Source: Nyssa sinensis (lineage: Eukaryota > Streptophyta > Magnoliopsida > Cornales > Nyssaceae). Taken from it: a DNA stretch of 64,000 nt. Position numbers and translations under genes: made by a program. Every line of letters begins with the position of its first letter. Within the stretch, counting starts at the first letter, position 1. This document shows, piece by piece, positions 34,581 through 45,328 of this stretch. The notes beneath the pieces were generated by a model. It saw only the letters and a list, made by a program, of their open reading frames with translations. It ran no database searches and had not been told where the DNA came from. Where the stretch lies: NCBI GenBank assembly GCA_008638375.1, contig CM018032.1:9403501-9467500 (forward strand), in the 5' to 3' direction.

Positions 34581-35090
34581 ATTTGAGGAGAACGAAGGAA
34601 GAGAGTGACGAAAACATGGGACCAAACGACCTCTTCCTCATTCGGGTCAGTGGAACTAAAGGAAGAGATCGACGATGACATGGGATTCAAAGATCTCTTC
34701 CTTATTCAGATCAGCAGAACCAAAGGAAGAGAATGATGATGACATGGAGCCGAACGACCTCTTCTTTGTTCAGACCAGCTGTAGTCTAGGATCTTTGCTT
34801 TTGTACTTTGCTTCTTTGTAAACCTTCCAATCTGATGTAATTATTTGTCAATTATCAATGAAATTGATTTCTTTCCAGAGCTGGTGTGCCTTTATCTTTC
34901 GAAGCTCTTTTGTTGATTGTTTCTCCAGAGTAGCATTACTTGTAAATTTTTGTGGATGTTAATAATATGCCAATCTTGCAATAGACTTCAATATTGTACC
35001 AATCTATTATTGCTTTGTAAAATAAACTGGGGCTTCCGACCTTTAAGCTTATAATTATATTAAGTAAAGTCGTTCAAGAGTTAAATAAAC
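34581..35090 (+). other. 3' region of the antisense gene
   Basis: About 200 bp past the stop contain three imperfect copies of a 60-bp unit (GACGA-ACATGG-ACC-AACGACCTCTTCCT). Then comes T-rich sequence with ATCAATGAAATTGATTTC (about 34854), a plausible polyadenylation region. Junction with the Athila-like fragment falls near 35092. Confidence 0.45.
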
Positions 35091-35091
35091 T

Positions 35092-36966
35092 TCAGATCTC
35101 CCCCACACTTACCTTCTCATCATCTCTTAATTTCCGCTTGTTAGTGCATAATTTTTTCAAAAACTTTGCATTCCTTGGCACTTGCTTAATTGCATCTAGT
35201 AAAGGAATATTTACCTCTACCTTGCGGAATGTCTCTAAAATTTCTTTCTCTTGCTCCTCCTTCTTAGACCTTGCACATTTGTATGGAAAAGGTAGGGGGT
35301 TAGTCTTAACTTGAATAGAAGGATTCAGAATTACCTTTGATATTTCTGCCTCCTTCTCAATCTCCTCCTCCTCAACAACTACAGCAGTGGATTTTGGTAC
35401 TTCCAATTGTTTGCCACTCCTCAATGTTATAGCACTTGTATTCTCTTTTGGATTAATAATAGTTTGAGAAGGTAGCTTACCTGAGCCTTGAGAATCCAAT
35501 CGACCAACTGTGGTAGCAAGCTGACTTACTTGATTCTCCAGATTTTGTATGGAAATCCTTGTCTCTTGTTAGAATTTTTGTGTATTGGTCATGAAAACTT
35601 TAAACATATCCTCAAGAGATGTTCCAGAACTAGAAGGAATTGCTTGTTTGGGTGGATACTGCTGTTGAACCTATTGAAAACCGGGCTGGTTATTTGAAAA
35701 AGCATTCTGCATTGGTTGCCTATTTCCTCCATAGCCCAAATTGGGATGATCTCTCCATCCTGGATTGTAAGTATTAGAGTATGGATCATATCGGCGCTGG
35801 GGTTGTCCTAGGAAATTCCCTACTGCATTCGTTTACTGAACAGTTTCATCTTCTTGTAATGTTAGACACCCATATGAATTATGTCCTGACAACGAACAAA
35901 TTCCACACACTTTTGCTGCTTGCATGTTCCCTACAGCCATTCGACGAACCAAAGCAGTTAAATCAAAAATTTGACGTTCAATGTTAGAAGTACTTACCTC
36001 ATTCACCTTTTTAGGTGCGTGCTCCATTCTGGTTCCATACTGTTGTGAATTGGCTGCCATGTTTGAAATCAAAGTCCTAGCAGCATCTGGGGTCTTATCA
36101 ACTAGTGCTCCTCCACTTGCAACATCTATCATACTTCTATCCATTGGCAATAGCCCCTCATAAAAATATTGAATTAAATGTTGACCATCAATTTGGTGTG
36201 GTGGACAGCTCGAACATAACTTCTTGTACCTCTCCCAATACTCGTAAAGAGATTCTCCATTATATTGTCTGATGCTACATATCTCTTTCATTATATTAGC
36301 AGACCGAAAAGCAGGAAAATATTTCTCCAAAAATAGCCTCTTCATCTCATTCTATGTCTGAATCGATCCGGAAGGAAGGTAATATAACCAATCCTTTGCC
36401 AAGTCTGCCAATGAGAATGGAAAAGCCCTAAGCTTTATCTGCTCCTCTGTTATTCCTTAAGGCTTCATGCTAGAACACACCACATGGAATTCCTTCAGAT
36501 GCTTGTATGGATCTTCACCTGTAAGACCACGAAAGGTAGGTAAAAGATGAATTAGTCCGGATTTTAATTCAAAACCAGCAGTTAAATCAGGATACTCAAT
36601 ACACAATGGCTGTTGATTTAGATTAGGAGTAGCCAACTCCCTCAAAATCCTAGCAGCTCTATTGTTATTAGGAGCAGCCATATCTTCCTCTTCTGAATCA
36701 CTGTATGAACTGTTAGAAAGTAATTCAAGTGCTATGTTCAGGCCAGGTGATGCAACAATAGCTTTTTCAGAATTTGCAGTCGCAATTCGAGCTTGCCGAG
36801 TCTCTTTTCTCAACCTTCGTGCAGTTTTCTCAATTTCTGGATCAAATCTTAATTCGTCAGATTGAGAAGATCGAATCATAAACCAAAAGGAAATAGAAAA
36901 TAAAAAAAAAAATAAGCAAAAATAAATTAGAGAAGAAAAAATAAATAAATAAAAATAATTAACCAA
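35092..36966 (-). pseudogene. Athila-like gag (one frame with premature stops)
   Basis: A capsid-like retrotransposon gag spread over three open segments in the same frame (36966-36457, 36345-35833, 35499-35092). Conserved landmarks are a FRGLTGEDPYKHLKEFH block, LFLEKYFP, SLYEYWERYKKLCSSCP, a CGICSLSGHNSYGC zinc-knuckle-like motif, then ITLRSGK and EKEILETFRKVEVNIPLLDAIKQ. Several in-frame stops interrupt it, so it cannot make a full protein. It is cut at the left end directly after KVSVGE. It would have formed the particle shell of the element. Confidence 0.85.
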
Positions 36967-37164
36967 ACAATAAATCGCAAATTCTAAATGAATAGTGCCA
37001 CCTAGAAAACTCCACCAAACCTATAGAAAAAAAATAATAATAAATTAGAATTTGATAAACAAAAATTAAAATACAAATTGACCTAAAAGAAATGAATTAA
37101 AAATAAATAAATAAATAAATAAAAAATTAGCCAGAATAATATAAAAAAAAAAATTGACAGCAAA

Positions 37165-37187
37165 CACTCCTCGGCAACGGCACCAAA
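37165..37187 (-). promoter_or_regulatory. Primer-binding site of the Athila-like element
   Basis: On the minus strand TTTGGTGCCGTTGCCGAGG follows the LTR end (TTCCA) after a few bases. It is one base off the TGGCGCCGTTGCCGGGG-type PBS of Athila elements. Confidence 0.8.
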
Positions 37188-37190
37188 TTT

Positions 37191-39003
37191 TGGAAGTGCG
37201 TCGTTAACACTCCAAAAATAAATTAACCTTACTTTTTAACACAATAAATACAGTAGCTAGCTAAGTAAGGGTCGATCCCACAGAGAGTGTCAACAATTTA
37301 TTTTTTATTTATTCTAACTAATTCTAAACTAAGATCCAATTAATAGCAAAACAATAAATAGGGGGATTGGAATTTTGATCAAACCAATTACGAATGAAAA
37401 TTAAATTAATAACAAAAATCAATAAATTAAAACTTCAGTTCTTCGGTTCAATCTCACCCTCACAATCAATGGAACAATCAATCAATTATAACATTATTCT
37501 ACCCTTCAATGAATCTAATAATCCTAGGTAACAACAAGCTCTGCTACCCGAAATTTTCCTTAATTCCTCACTAATGAAACAAGCTCTCCATTAGATTCTA
37601 ATCATTACACAATTTAGAATAAGCTCTTTAAATTTAATATAATGGCAGCATTAATATCTAGGAAATTAGATTATTCTAAGCAACAATCACATAAGTTCGG
37701 ACTATTTAACTTAGGTCATGATAATCATAGCAATAAACAAAAGCTTGACCACAATCATCTATCACTATTTGCCACAATTGATTAGGAACCATATCAATTA
37801 CGTAATATACTTCTTGAATCTAGCAATTGATAATAATCTGATCAATCTAACAAGCCTGATTAAATCAATCAAACTAAATATCAATAAAACAATTTAAACA
37901 GATTACCATGAACAGATTAAGAGAAGGAAGAAATAATGTTACTGAATTGAGTCAACCATTAAACTGTAATGAGGGTTCGAAATTCCTTAAAACTGAATTA
38001 AAAATCTAACCTAACATAATTGAATAAGAAAATAAAACTAATAAATTACTGTTCTTGTATCTCCACTTTCGTTCCCTCATGCGCCGCACTCTGTTGCGCG
38101 CAGCCGGCCCTCTTTTCAACCTGCGCCGCACTCTGTTGCGCGCAGCCGGCCCTCTCTTCAACCTGCGTCGCATGCTTCTCTCTTATTTCTTCCTCCCTTT
38201 GCCGCAGGATAAACCTTTCCTTTATATACCTGCTTTGCGCCGTTTCTTATCCAGCCTAACCCAGCGCCTGGGCCAATTCTTCAATCAACCGTATCTTTAA
38301 GCCCAGCCACACTAGTTCTTTTCTTTCTTTAGTTCTTTTGTTCTTTTTTGACTTTTCTTCCACTCTTTCCTCTTTTGTGTTTTTTTTTCTTCGGCTTTTA
38401 TTTCCTTTGCTTTTGTGTTTCATTCAGCTGTCCAGTGCAAGCCCAGCCCATCGATCAGAACTAATTTCTTGAAATTATCAAAACTGCTGAAACTTGCAAG
38501 CTATTTTTCTATTTTAAAACGATAAAATATTGACCCGAGCTCTTCATGAAATTTGTAGCCCTCGAAGAGTAGGTAATTTTAGGCTTTTAAAACACCTGAT
38601 TTGGACTTCGGAAACTCAATTTATGGCCTGTTGAATTCAGCTAGTCGGACAGGAAATCAGCTGCGCAGACAGCTTCCTAGGCCTGATTTCGAAACAAAGT
38701 TTGGAGGCCCAAACGAACTCGGATTTTTACAAACCAGACCTTTCTGAAAGGCCCAAGATGTCCTCTACAAACTTCATGAAGACCACTTCCTCATTCTCAA
38801 ACTCTAACACCATCAAAATCTCAAGTGCAGCTTCATAGGTCGAAATGCCAAAAAGCCAAAATTTGCACATTATACTCCAAATTTATTCTTTCACCCTCAA
38901 CGCTTCCCTAATTCAATAAATAAATTAATTAACTCACTAAAACAGAAAATATGTAATAAAACCAAATATCAAGGAATTAAAAATATGAAATATTATGCTC
39001 TCA
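37191..39003 (-). repeat. 5' LTR of the Athila-like element
   Basis: 1813 bp, beginning TGAGAGCATAATA on the minus strand and ending TTCCA before the PBS. Length and the TGAGAGCATAAT start fit Athila-group LTRs. A minus-strand TATATAAAGG box lies at about 38217-38226. No partner LTR is present in the window. Confidence 0.8.
38079..38166. repeat. 42-bp GC-rich tandem duplication inside the Athila-like LTR
   Basis: GCGCCGCACTCTGTTGCGCG-type units start at 38081 and 38123, with a third partial start (GCGTCGCATGC) near 38165. This is among the most CpG-rich sequence in an otherwise AT-rich window, and it lies just upstream of the TATA-like box when read on + (so 3' of it in LTR sense). Confidence 0.8.
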
Positions 39004-40477
39004 TCACTGCCTTTTCTGCTACAAGCCCCTCAGGGGATCTTAACACTAAGCCGATGCCGGAACCCCAATCTGTGGATGATTCGTCGGTATAGAGCTGCCA
39101 TACTATAGAGCTCTTGCTAAGTTGTGCCTTATCTTGTAGTGCTGGAGTGAACTCGGCAACAAAGTCTGCCAATAATTGTCCTTTGATGGAGGTTCGTGGA
39201 ACGTAGGATATATCAAATTCTTCCAACTCCATAGATCATTTAACCAATCGCCCTGAGACTTTGGGCCTCTGTAGTACTAACTTCAGGGGATAGGCGGTTG
39301 GGATTTCAATAGGATGTGCCTGGAAGTAGGGTTGGAGTTTCCTAGTAGAGATTATTAGAGCAAAGGCCAGTTTCTTAATCTCAGGACACATTTTCTCTAT
39401 GTCCAAAAGTGTCTTGCTTACGTAGAATACGGGTTTCTGAATCCCCTTTTCTTGTTTGACCAGCATAGAACTGACAGCATTATCCGAAACTACAAGATAG
39501 AGAAGCAGTTTCTCCACTTGAACTGGCTTTGAGAAGAGTTTGGGGGAGGCCAAATACTTCTTCAGTTCTTGAAAGGCTCCCTCGCATTTATCGGACCATT
39601 GCAAGGCTCTATTTTCCTTCAAGGCTTTGAAGAATGGCAAGCAGCGGTCGGTAGATTTGGAGATGAATTGATTCACCATGATCCTCCCATTTAGAGCTTG
39701 AATATATTTTTTAGTCCTTGGTGATTCTAGGTGAATCAAAGCTTTAATCTGAGTAGGGTCTGCTTCAATACCCCTCTGGGAAACCAAAAAACCCAAGAAC
39801 TTTCCCTTGGTGACTCTGAAGGTGCATTTCAAGGGGTTTAATTTCATCCTGTGGTGTTTCAGGATATCAAAGGCCCAGCTCATGTGCTGGATGTGGTTGT
39901 TCTTCCGTAAGCTTTTGACCAGCATATCGTCTATATAGACTTTCATTGTATTGCTAATTAGAGGACCGAACATCTTGTTCACCAGGCGTTGATAGGTCGT
40001 CCTAGCATTTTTAAGACCGAACGACATCACTCTATATCAATAGAGACCTCGTTCGGATATGAAAGCTATCTTTTCATGGTCTGAGGGTTACATCTGGATC
40101 TAGTTGTATCCAAAGTAAGCATCCATAAAGCTCATGAGTTCATCTCCTACCGTTGCATCAACTAGCTGGTTTATCCTCGGGAGGGGAAAGCTGTCTTTAG
40201 GGCAGGCTTTGTTGAGATCTGTGTATTCAGCGCAAACCCTCCATTTACCATTTTTATTATTGACAAAAACAATATTGGTGAGTCATTCTGGATAGAATAC
40301 CTCCCTTATCATTTTAGTATCTAATAACTTCTGCACTTCCTCGTTAATAATCTCGTGTCGCTTTGGAGCAAACGTCCTTCTTTTTTGTCTCACAGAAGAG
40401 TAGTCAGGATCTGTCATTAGCTTATGGGTGATAAGACCTGGATCTATCCCCCTCAACATCTTTAGTTTCCCAGGCAA
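39004..40477 (-). pseudogene. Reverse transcriptase and partial RNase H of the Tat-type element
   Basis: Minus-strand pol. The segment 40477-40283 carries the RT N-terminal region (KRRTFAPKRHEIINEEVQKL). The segment 40030-39236 carries FGLKNARTTYQRLVNKMF, the YIDD catalytic motif (YIDDMLVKS, about 39935), a KCTFRVTKGKFLGFLVSQRGIE block and the RT-RNase H connection (FYVSKTL). The next segment (39232-38993) begins RNase H with LYTDESS before the Athila-like LTR cuts it. Stops and a frameshift lie near 40280-40030 and at 39235. It once copied the element RNA into DNA and is not functional now. Confidence 0.85.
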
Positions 40478-40963
40478 ACACCGAGAGGTTTCTCTTCAAG
40501 AATTCCACCATCTCTTCTTGTGCGGAAGGTGACAGGTCTGAGCCGACCTGCAAATATCACCCTCCTCCATTGGGGCTGACGAGCACCCTGATAGGATCCT
40601 TCATTGGTTTAGCTCTGCTATCCCATCCTTTAGGGCCTAGTGGCTCATCAATTCTGGAAGGGCACTCCTTGTTTTCATAAAGGTTAGAAAGGTCTGAGCT
40701 CCCACCTTCATGAGAATGCTGTGATTACTATTTGGGAGCCTTTTCTCTTAAAGCCAGAGTATGGCACTCCCGGGTAGTTGGTTGGCACCCTCTGATGGAA
40801 TCAACCGTATTGTTGTGCACATACTTCAGGCATTGGTGGAGGGTCGAGGTGACCGCTCCCATTTGATGACGCCAGGGCCTTTCGATGATGATATTATAAG
40901 GGGACTTGGAATCTAGAACTAGATATTCTGAGATTATGGTCCTTTGACCGTCCCCCTCTCCAA

Positions 40964-41188
40964 CTATTGTGGGAAAGTCAATTGTCCCCAGCGGGAGCTG
41001 AGGTTCCCATCGAATCCAACCATCACCGTGGTGGTGGGTTTGATGTCATTGGGGTTAAGCTTCATGTGCTTGAGAGGCTCGTAGAATAGCACGTTGGTAG
41101 AGCTCCCCGTATCTACTAAAACTCTTCTAATATCAAAATTAGCGATTTTGAATGAGATAACGAGGGCGTCACTGTAGGGACAATGCAC
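40964..41188 (-). pseudogene. Aspartic protease region of the Tat-type element
   Basis: The minus-strand frame contains VLVDTGSSTNVLF, the retropepsin active-site DTGSS motif, preceded by DALVISFKIANFDIRRV. It would have processed the Gag-Pol polyprotein. It lies between gag and RT in the expected order but is separated from both by stops. Confidence 0.8.
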
Positions 41189-41519
41189 CCCTGCAAGATC
41201 TTAGTCGGAGAACTAGATATCAAGAATCAGCTTCAGCCTCTTCTCGATAGCTGAGATCTAGAGGATGCTAGGGGTGGTTCTGGCCTCTTGAGCATAATGT
41301 TTTCTTGCTCGGTTAGATATCCCCGTGACTGGACTATCAGCATAAAGGACAAAGATGACCTGATTGTTCTGTTGATATGGCTCATTCCGTCTATCCCTCT
41401 ATTGAGGCCTGGGTTTTTGCCTCCTCTGTTGCGACCTGTCATTGCGAAAGTTCTGCCTCCCATTTGGTCTGACAAATTCCTGTAGCCGTCCTTTCCTGAT
41501 GAGTTGTTCGATCTCTTGT

Positions 41520-42922
41520 TTAAGGGCCATGCGCGTATTCATCGATATTATACCCATTGTCTTTGTGGAAATCGCAATACTTATTCTGGTCCTGGGTATC
41601 GGGATTGCTCTTTAGTGGCTCGGGCCACTTCAGATTTTCACGTGCTTGGACCTGCCAGAGTATGTGAGTTAAGGAGGCATTCAGAGGAGTGTAGGCACTG
41701 TTCCTTCCAGTACTGGTATTGCCAAGTACTCTAAATGCCACCCTTTTATCGGGACTTTTGACCCTCTTTTTAGTTGCGTTAGAGTCTTTCTTTTAGTCAT
41801 CCTTCTAGGCCTGTTCTTTCACCTTCTGAGAGAAGTTCCTTGCTTCCTCCAAATTTATATACTTTTTAACCTGCTCCATAAGTGCTGTCATGTTAGTAGG
41901 AGGGCTCTTTGTTAAAGAATCATGAAAACCTCCTAGTACCAAGCCAGAGGTTAGGGCGGCAACCAAAAAGCTTGGACTGCAATCCGTGATCTCTATGAGT
42001 TCAGCATTGAAGCGCGCAATGTACTCTCGGAGTGACTCTCCTTTGGATTGCTTAATGTTTAGCAAGAATTTTGTCCCTTTCCTCAACCTTTTATTAGTCA
42101 TGAACCGGTCAAGGAAACGCCTACTAAGCTCGTAAAAATTGACGACTAAATTCTGAGGGATGTGGTGGAACCACTTCAGAGCAGTGCCTTTGAGGTTGGT
42201 CATAAAGGTACGGCACATGAAGGCGTTTGTGGCTTCATATAGTGCCATGGTGTACTGGTTGTGAGAAAGATGGTCCCCTGGGTCTCCAGTCCCATCGCAA
42301 AAGGTGAACTTCGAGACAATAAATTTCTTTGGCCGTTCTTCTGTCATTATAGCAAGAGTAAGCGGCGTGGTAAATCTTTCGAGCAGCCGGGCCAGCTCAT
42401 CCTGCTCTTGGGGGAGGTAAGCACATTTGGCAACAACGGTATGGTCCATGGAGTCCGCTATTTCCTCGACCCTTTGTGGGGCCGTGGACTGTATTGGTTG
42501 TGATGGTCCTTACCTCGCAACCTCAGTGCCTATATGGATGGGATGATTCTGCCCCGTAGTAGGGAGAGGATGCTGGTCTTCTTGAAGTGGGGAAATCGGC
42601 GTCGCTTGAGGTTGAAACTCCTGCAATGCTGGGTTGACCCCTGAAGCTGCCAAAGTCAGAATCCTAGTCCTGTTGTGGTAGTGAACGGTCGGATTAAAGG
42701 CTGGCATCCCCTTACCTACGACAGCGGATGGCTGGGGGTCTCTTCCCACGTGTATGGTGCCTTGGGGGTGCACTGGTTTCTCGCTGGGAATCTTTGCATG
42801 GGGTCTTCTACTTGTGGTGGCGATAGGAGGCGGTACCTCTGTGTCGGCTGCGCTTGTAGGAGGATGAGTGGGGTTGCCCCAAAGGCCTTGCATAAGCAAT
42901 GCCAGGGTGTTAGAGATGGCAA
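41520..42922 (-). pseudogene. gag of the Tat-type element
   Basis: Three minus-strand pieces. The first (42922-42510) is a proline/glutamine-rich N-terminal stretch. The second (42449-41805) is a retrotransposon gag domain with FCDGTGDPGDHLSHNQYTMA, LKGTALKWFHHIP, and GESLREYIARFNAELIEI. The third (41741-41520) holds KYCDFHKDNGYNIDE, the Tat-type gag C-terminus. Stops separate the pieces, so the reading frame is broken. Confidence 0.8.
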
Positions 42923-43131
42923 GGAGTTGTTCCTACATCTGGCCTATTTGTCTCTAGACTCAATTGAGTTGCTGCTGCATGGGATCGGATGCTTGTCCCC
43001 TTCCTCTTCCAACGGGTTTCCGATTTGGAGGGTTCTTCCTTGGATGAAGATTAGGAGCTATGGTCCTTCAATGAGAAAAACAATAAGTTCGTTTGCAAAG
43101 AAAAAAACTTTAGCAAGAAACAATTTTTCGC

Positions 43132-43151
43132 TTCCCACAGACGGCGCCAAA
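43132..43151 (-). promoter_or_regulatory. Primer-binding site of the Tat-type element
   Basis: On the minus strand the 5' LTR end (AGCATCA) is followed by GTTTGGCGCCGTCTGTGGGA, the TGGCGCCGTCTGTGGGAA-type PBS that recurs in Tat-branch elements. Confidence 0.8.
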
Positions 43152-43152
43152 C

Positions 43153-43733
43153 TGATGCTGCACTTTTTGATCGGCGGGGGCTCCGCTCTCTGTCGCTTGT
43201 TAAACACCCAAAGAAAGTGATCAGAGGGCCACCGAGTTGGCTCCGGCAGTAGCCACTCCGATGTTTAAGTCAGAAAAACTGTATATAAAGACTAAAAGTA
43301 AAAATAATTGAATGATTGTAATTGAAATTGCGTACCTCAAGATCCAATTTATAAGATACAGATTCTCCTAAGTTGTTTAAGATTCAACCTCGTGAAAATA
43401 GAGATTTGATTGACATCAAAGAATGGCAGTTACCATGTAGAATACTGCGCTCCATAGGAAGTGGAAGCTATCCAGGAATGGCAGTTTTCTTGTCGCACAT
43501 TGTTTTCTTATCTTCAGCTCGGTAGGGCTCTTGAGGCAGAAATCAGTTTAGGAGGCACTTGTGCAAGTGCTCGGTACCTTCTAAGCAGATGATGAACCTG
43601 AGGGTTGTGCGGGGTCCTAAGCTAAGAAGCTCTGAAGCCCACATGAGCAAGTTTGATCTAGGTAGACGGGCTCTACCTGTTCTGTATGTACACGTGTCCC
43701 GTGAAAACTGGTCTGTCACTTTATGGTATATCA
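43153..43733 (-). repeat. 5' LTR of the Tat-type element (by minus-strand reading)
   Basis: 581 bp, TGATGCTGCAC to TATATCA on the + strand, aligned with 31621-32196. It adjoins the PBS on its left. Confidence 0.9.
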
Positions 43734-44105
43734 CACACCATTTTTTGGGAGGAGTTATTTAGTTGGACAGTAATTTCATATCATTATCAGATGTGTGTGA
43801 CTTTTTTTTGAAAGTATTTTAATTTTATCGTGAATAATTTCTCCTTTCTCAAGGAAAAATCAACTTGTGTTTCTCGTTACTATGTAACTTCTTCTCTTTT
43901 GAACAGCGCAAAACTGAAATTTCATTGATGAATATGTGATTGGTTACTTTGGAACTTTTTAAAAACATCGTGAGTTTGTTTTATGTCGTATAATTTTGAG
44001 AAGAGTTATTTGGTGAGACAATCAGTCCATATCTTTATCAAATGTAATGTGACTGTTTTTGAAAGTATCCTAATTTTTTGAGGAATAATTTCTCTTATCT
44101 CTAGG
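43734..44105 (+). repeat. Local duplication flanking the Tat-type insertion
   Basis: The pre-insertion sequence formed by 31500-31620 plus 43734-43850 is repeated at about 43850-44105. Anchors are CTCAAGGAAAAA-CTTGT-TTTCTYGTTAC, CATCKTGAGTTTGTWTTATG, GRGAAGAGTTATTTGGT and GAATAATTTCTC. The Tat element therefore landed inside the first copy of an older duplication of about 250 bp. Confidence 0.65.
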
Positions 44106-44642
44106 ACATACAAGGGAAGTAATAGAGTTCCTTTCCAATCTTGTCCTTATTTTTTTTTTCTGAGAATTGTAGGCAAAGAAATGATTAATATATATATATA
44201 TATATACACACCTAAATTAATTATCTATTTTTATTCAACAGTTGATGTGTTTTTAATTATTTTTAAAATGAATAAAGAAACTTAATTCTTTTCTTCAGAA
44301 TTTAGAAAAGAATTATATTGATCCATGTCAACATGCAAATAAATTTAATAATTCTTTTAAGTGTATCTAGCAGTACTCTTGCAAGTAAATTTGCACCCTT
44401 TTTCTTGTATGGTTTTTTATTTTTTGCCCTTTTGGCTTTGGGTTGGGGTGTTGAGAGCCTCATATATACCTCCTTGTATATAAAGGGTCCATTTGCCAGT
44501 GAGGGTGGGAAGAAATTTGTAAGTCGAATTTACAATTTTGAAGACGCTATTTGTAATAGGGCCAAAACTAGTTTTCCCCACTCACACCACCAAACAACTT
44601 ATAATGAGAAGAAAAAAAAAAAAAGGCATCAAAAGAACCTCT

Positions 44643-44644
44643 CC

Positions 44645-44675
<31 letters not shown>

Positions 44676-44678
44676 AAA
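44643..44678. repeat. Poly-C(23)/poly-A(13) tract
   Basis: Twenty-three consecutive C followed by thirteen A. A C-run this long is unusual in such AT-rich DNA. The G-rich strand could form a G-quadruplex. Length may also reflect assembly or sequencing uncertainty. Confidence 0.9.
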
Positions 44679-44679
44679 G

Positions 44680-45093
44680 AGAGAGACAAACCCAACAACA
44701 AAACCTCCTTTCTATCTAGAAAAAAAACAACTCTTTTTTTCTTGACAAGGCAGGACCTCCCTCCTATCTAGAAAGGAAAAGAAAAAAAAAAAGACAAGCA
44801 GGAGAAGCAGAGCAGACACAGAAAGACAACCAACACAAGTAACCTCAAAGAACAACAACAAATAAAGCATAATTGAATACAAACACTCAAAAAAATCATC
44901 CACAACTTTAAGGTCAAGTAACAACAACTCACAACAAAAATAGAACTTGTAACTCAGAGTGAGGGAGCTATACCCCATGCCCCCAGCAAGAAGCAAGGGA
45001 ACTCTCTTTGATAGAAAATAGATCTAAGGGAGATTAAAAAACATCTTATTTGATAGATCTCAATTTTTAAAGGAATAATATATAGATTTCATT

Positions 45094-45142
<49 letters not shown>

Positions 45143-45328
45143 TATAAGTTTTTAAATTTTGAAGTTTTCAAAGGTTTTTTGAAATACTCTCCTATATACA
45201 TGTAACTTAGTTATATGAGGGACATTTTAGTCACCATATAATTAAAAGACTTATGGGGTTAATATGTTTGAGTGTGAACTTTGTAATAATTTTCATCTTT
45301 TCTATAGATCTGTGGCCGAACGACCCAA
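44680..45328. other. Non-coding stretch with a CA/TA compound microsatellite
   Basis: (AC)15 followed by (AT)8 at 45097-45143. A motif CTCCYTYCTATCTAGAAA occurs twice (44705 and 44759). A minus-strand frame of 94 codons is leucine/phenylalanine-rich and unrecognised; it could be the 3' untranslated part of a LINE. Confidence 0.4.

Larger units (their letters stand above)
35092..39003 (-). mobile_element. Truncated Athila-like Ty3/gypsy element nested in the Tat-type element
   Basis: Minus-strand reading gives a 1.8-kb LTR (37191-39003), a PBS (37165-37187), then a gag region down to 35092, where it stops abruptly inside the gag C-terminal domain. Protease, RT, RNase H, integrase and the second LTR are absent. 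On the right it interrupts the RNase H of the Tat-type element. The missing Tat integrase suggests that a deletion, or unequal exchange between two elements, removed both the Athila 3' part and Tat sequence. Confidence 0.8.
31621..43733 (-). mobile_element. Tat-type Ty3/gypsy LTR retrotransposon (decayed) with a nested Athila-like element
   Basis: Flanked by two similar LTRs (31621-32196 and 43153-43733) in direct orientation. The bases outside are CATAC (31616-31620) and CACAC (43734-43738), a 5-bp TSD with one mismatch. Read on the minus strand the order is 5' LTR, PBS, gag, protease, RT, partial RNase H, then the Athila-like insert, an antisense gene and a PPT before the 3' LTR. Integrase is missing. 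Multiple stops in gag and pol make it non-autonomous. An antisense extra ORF near the 3' end is a known trait of Tat-lineage elements such as Grande and Retand. Confidence 0.88.
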
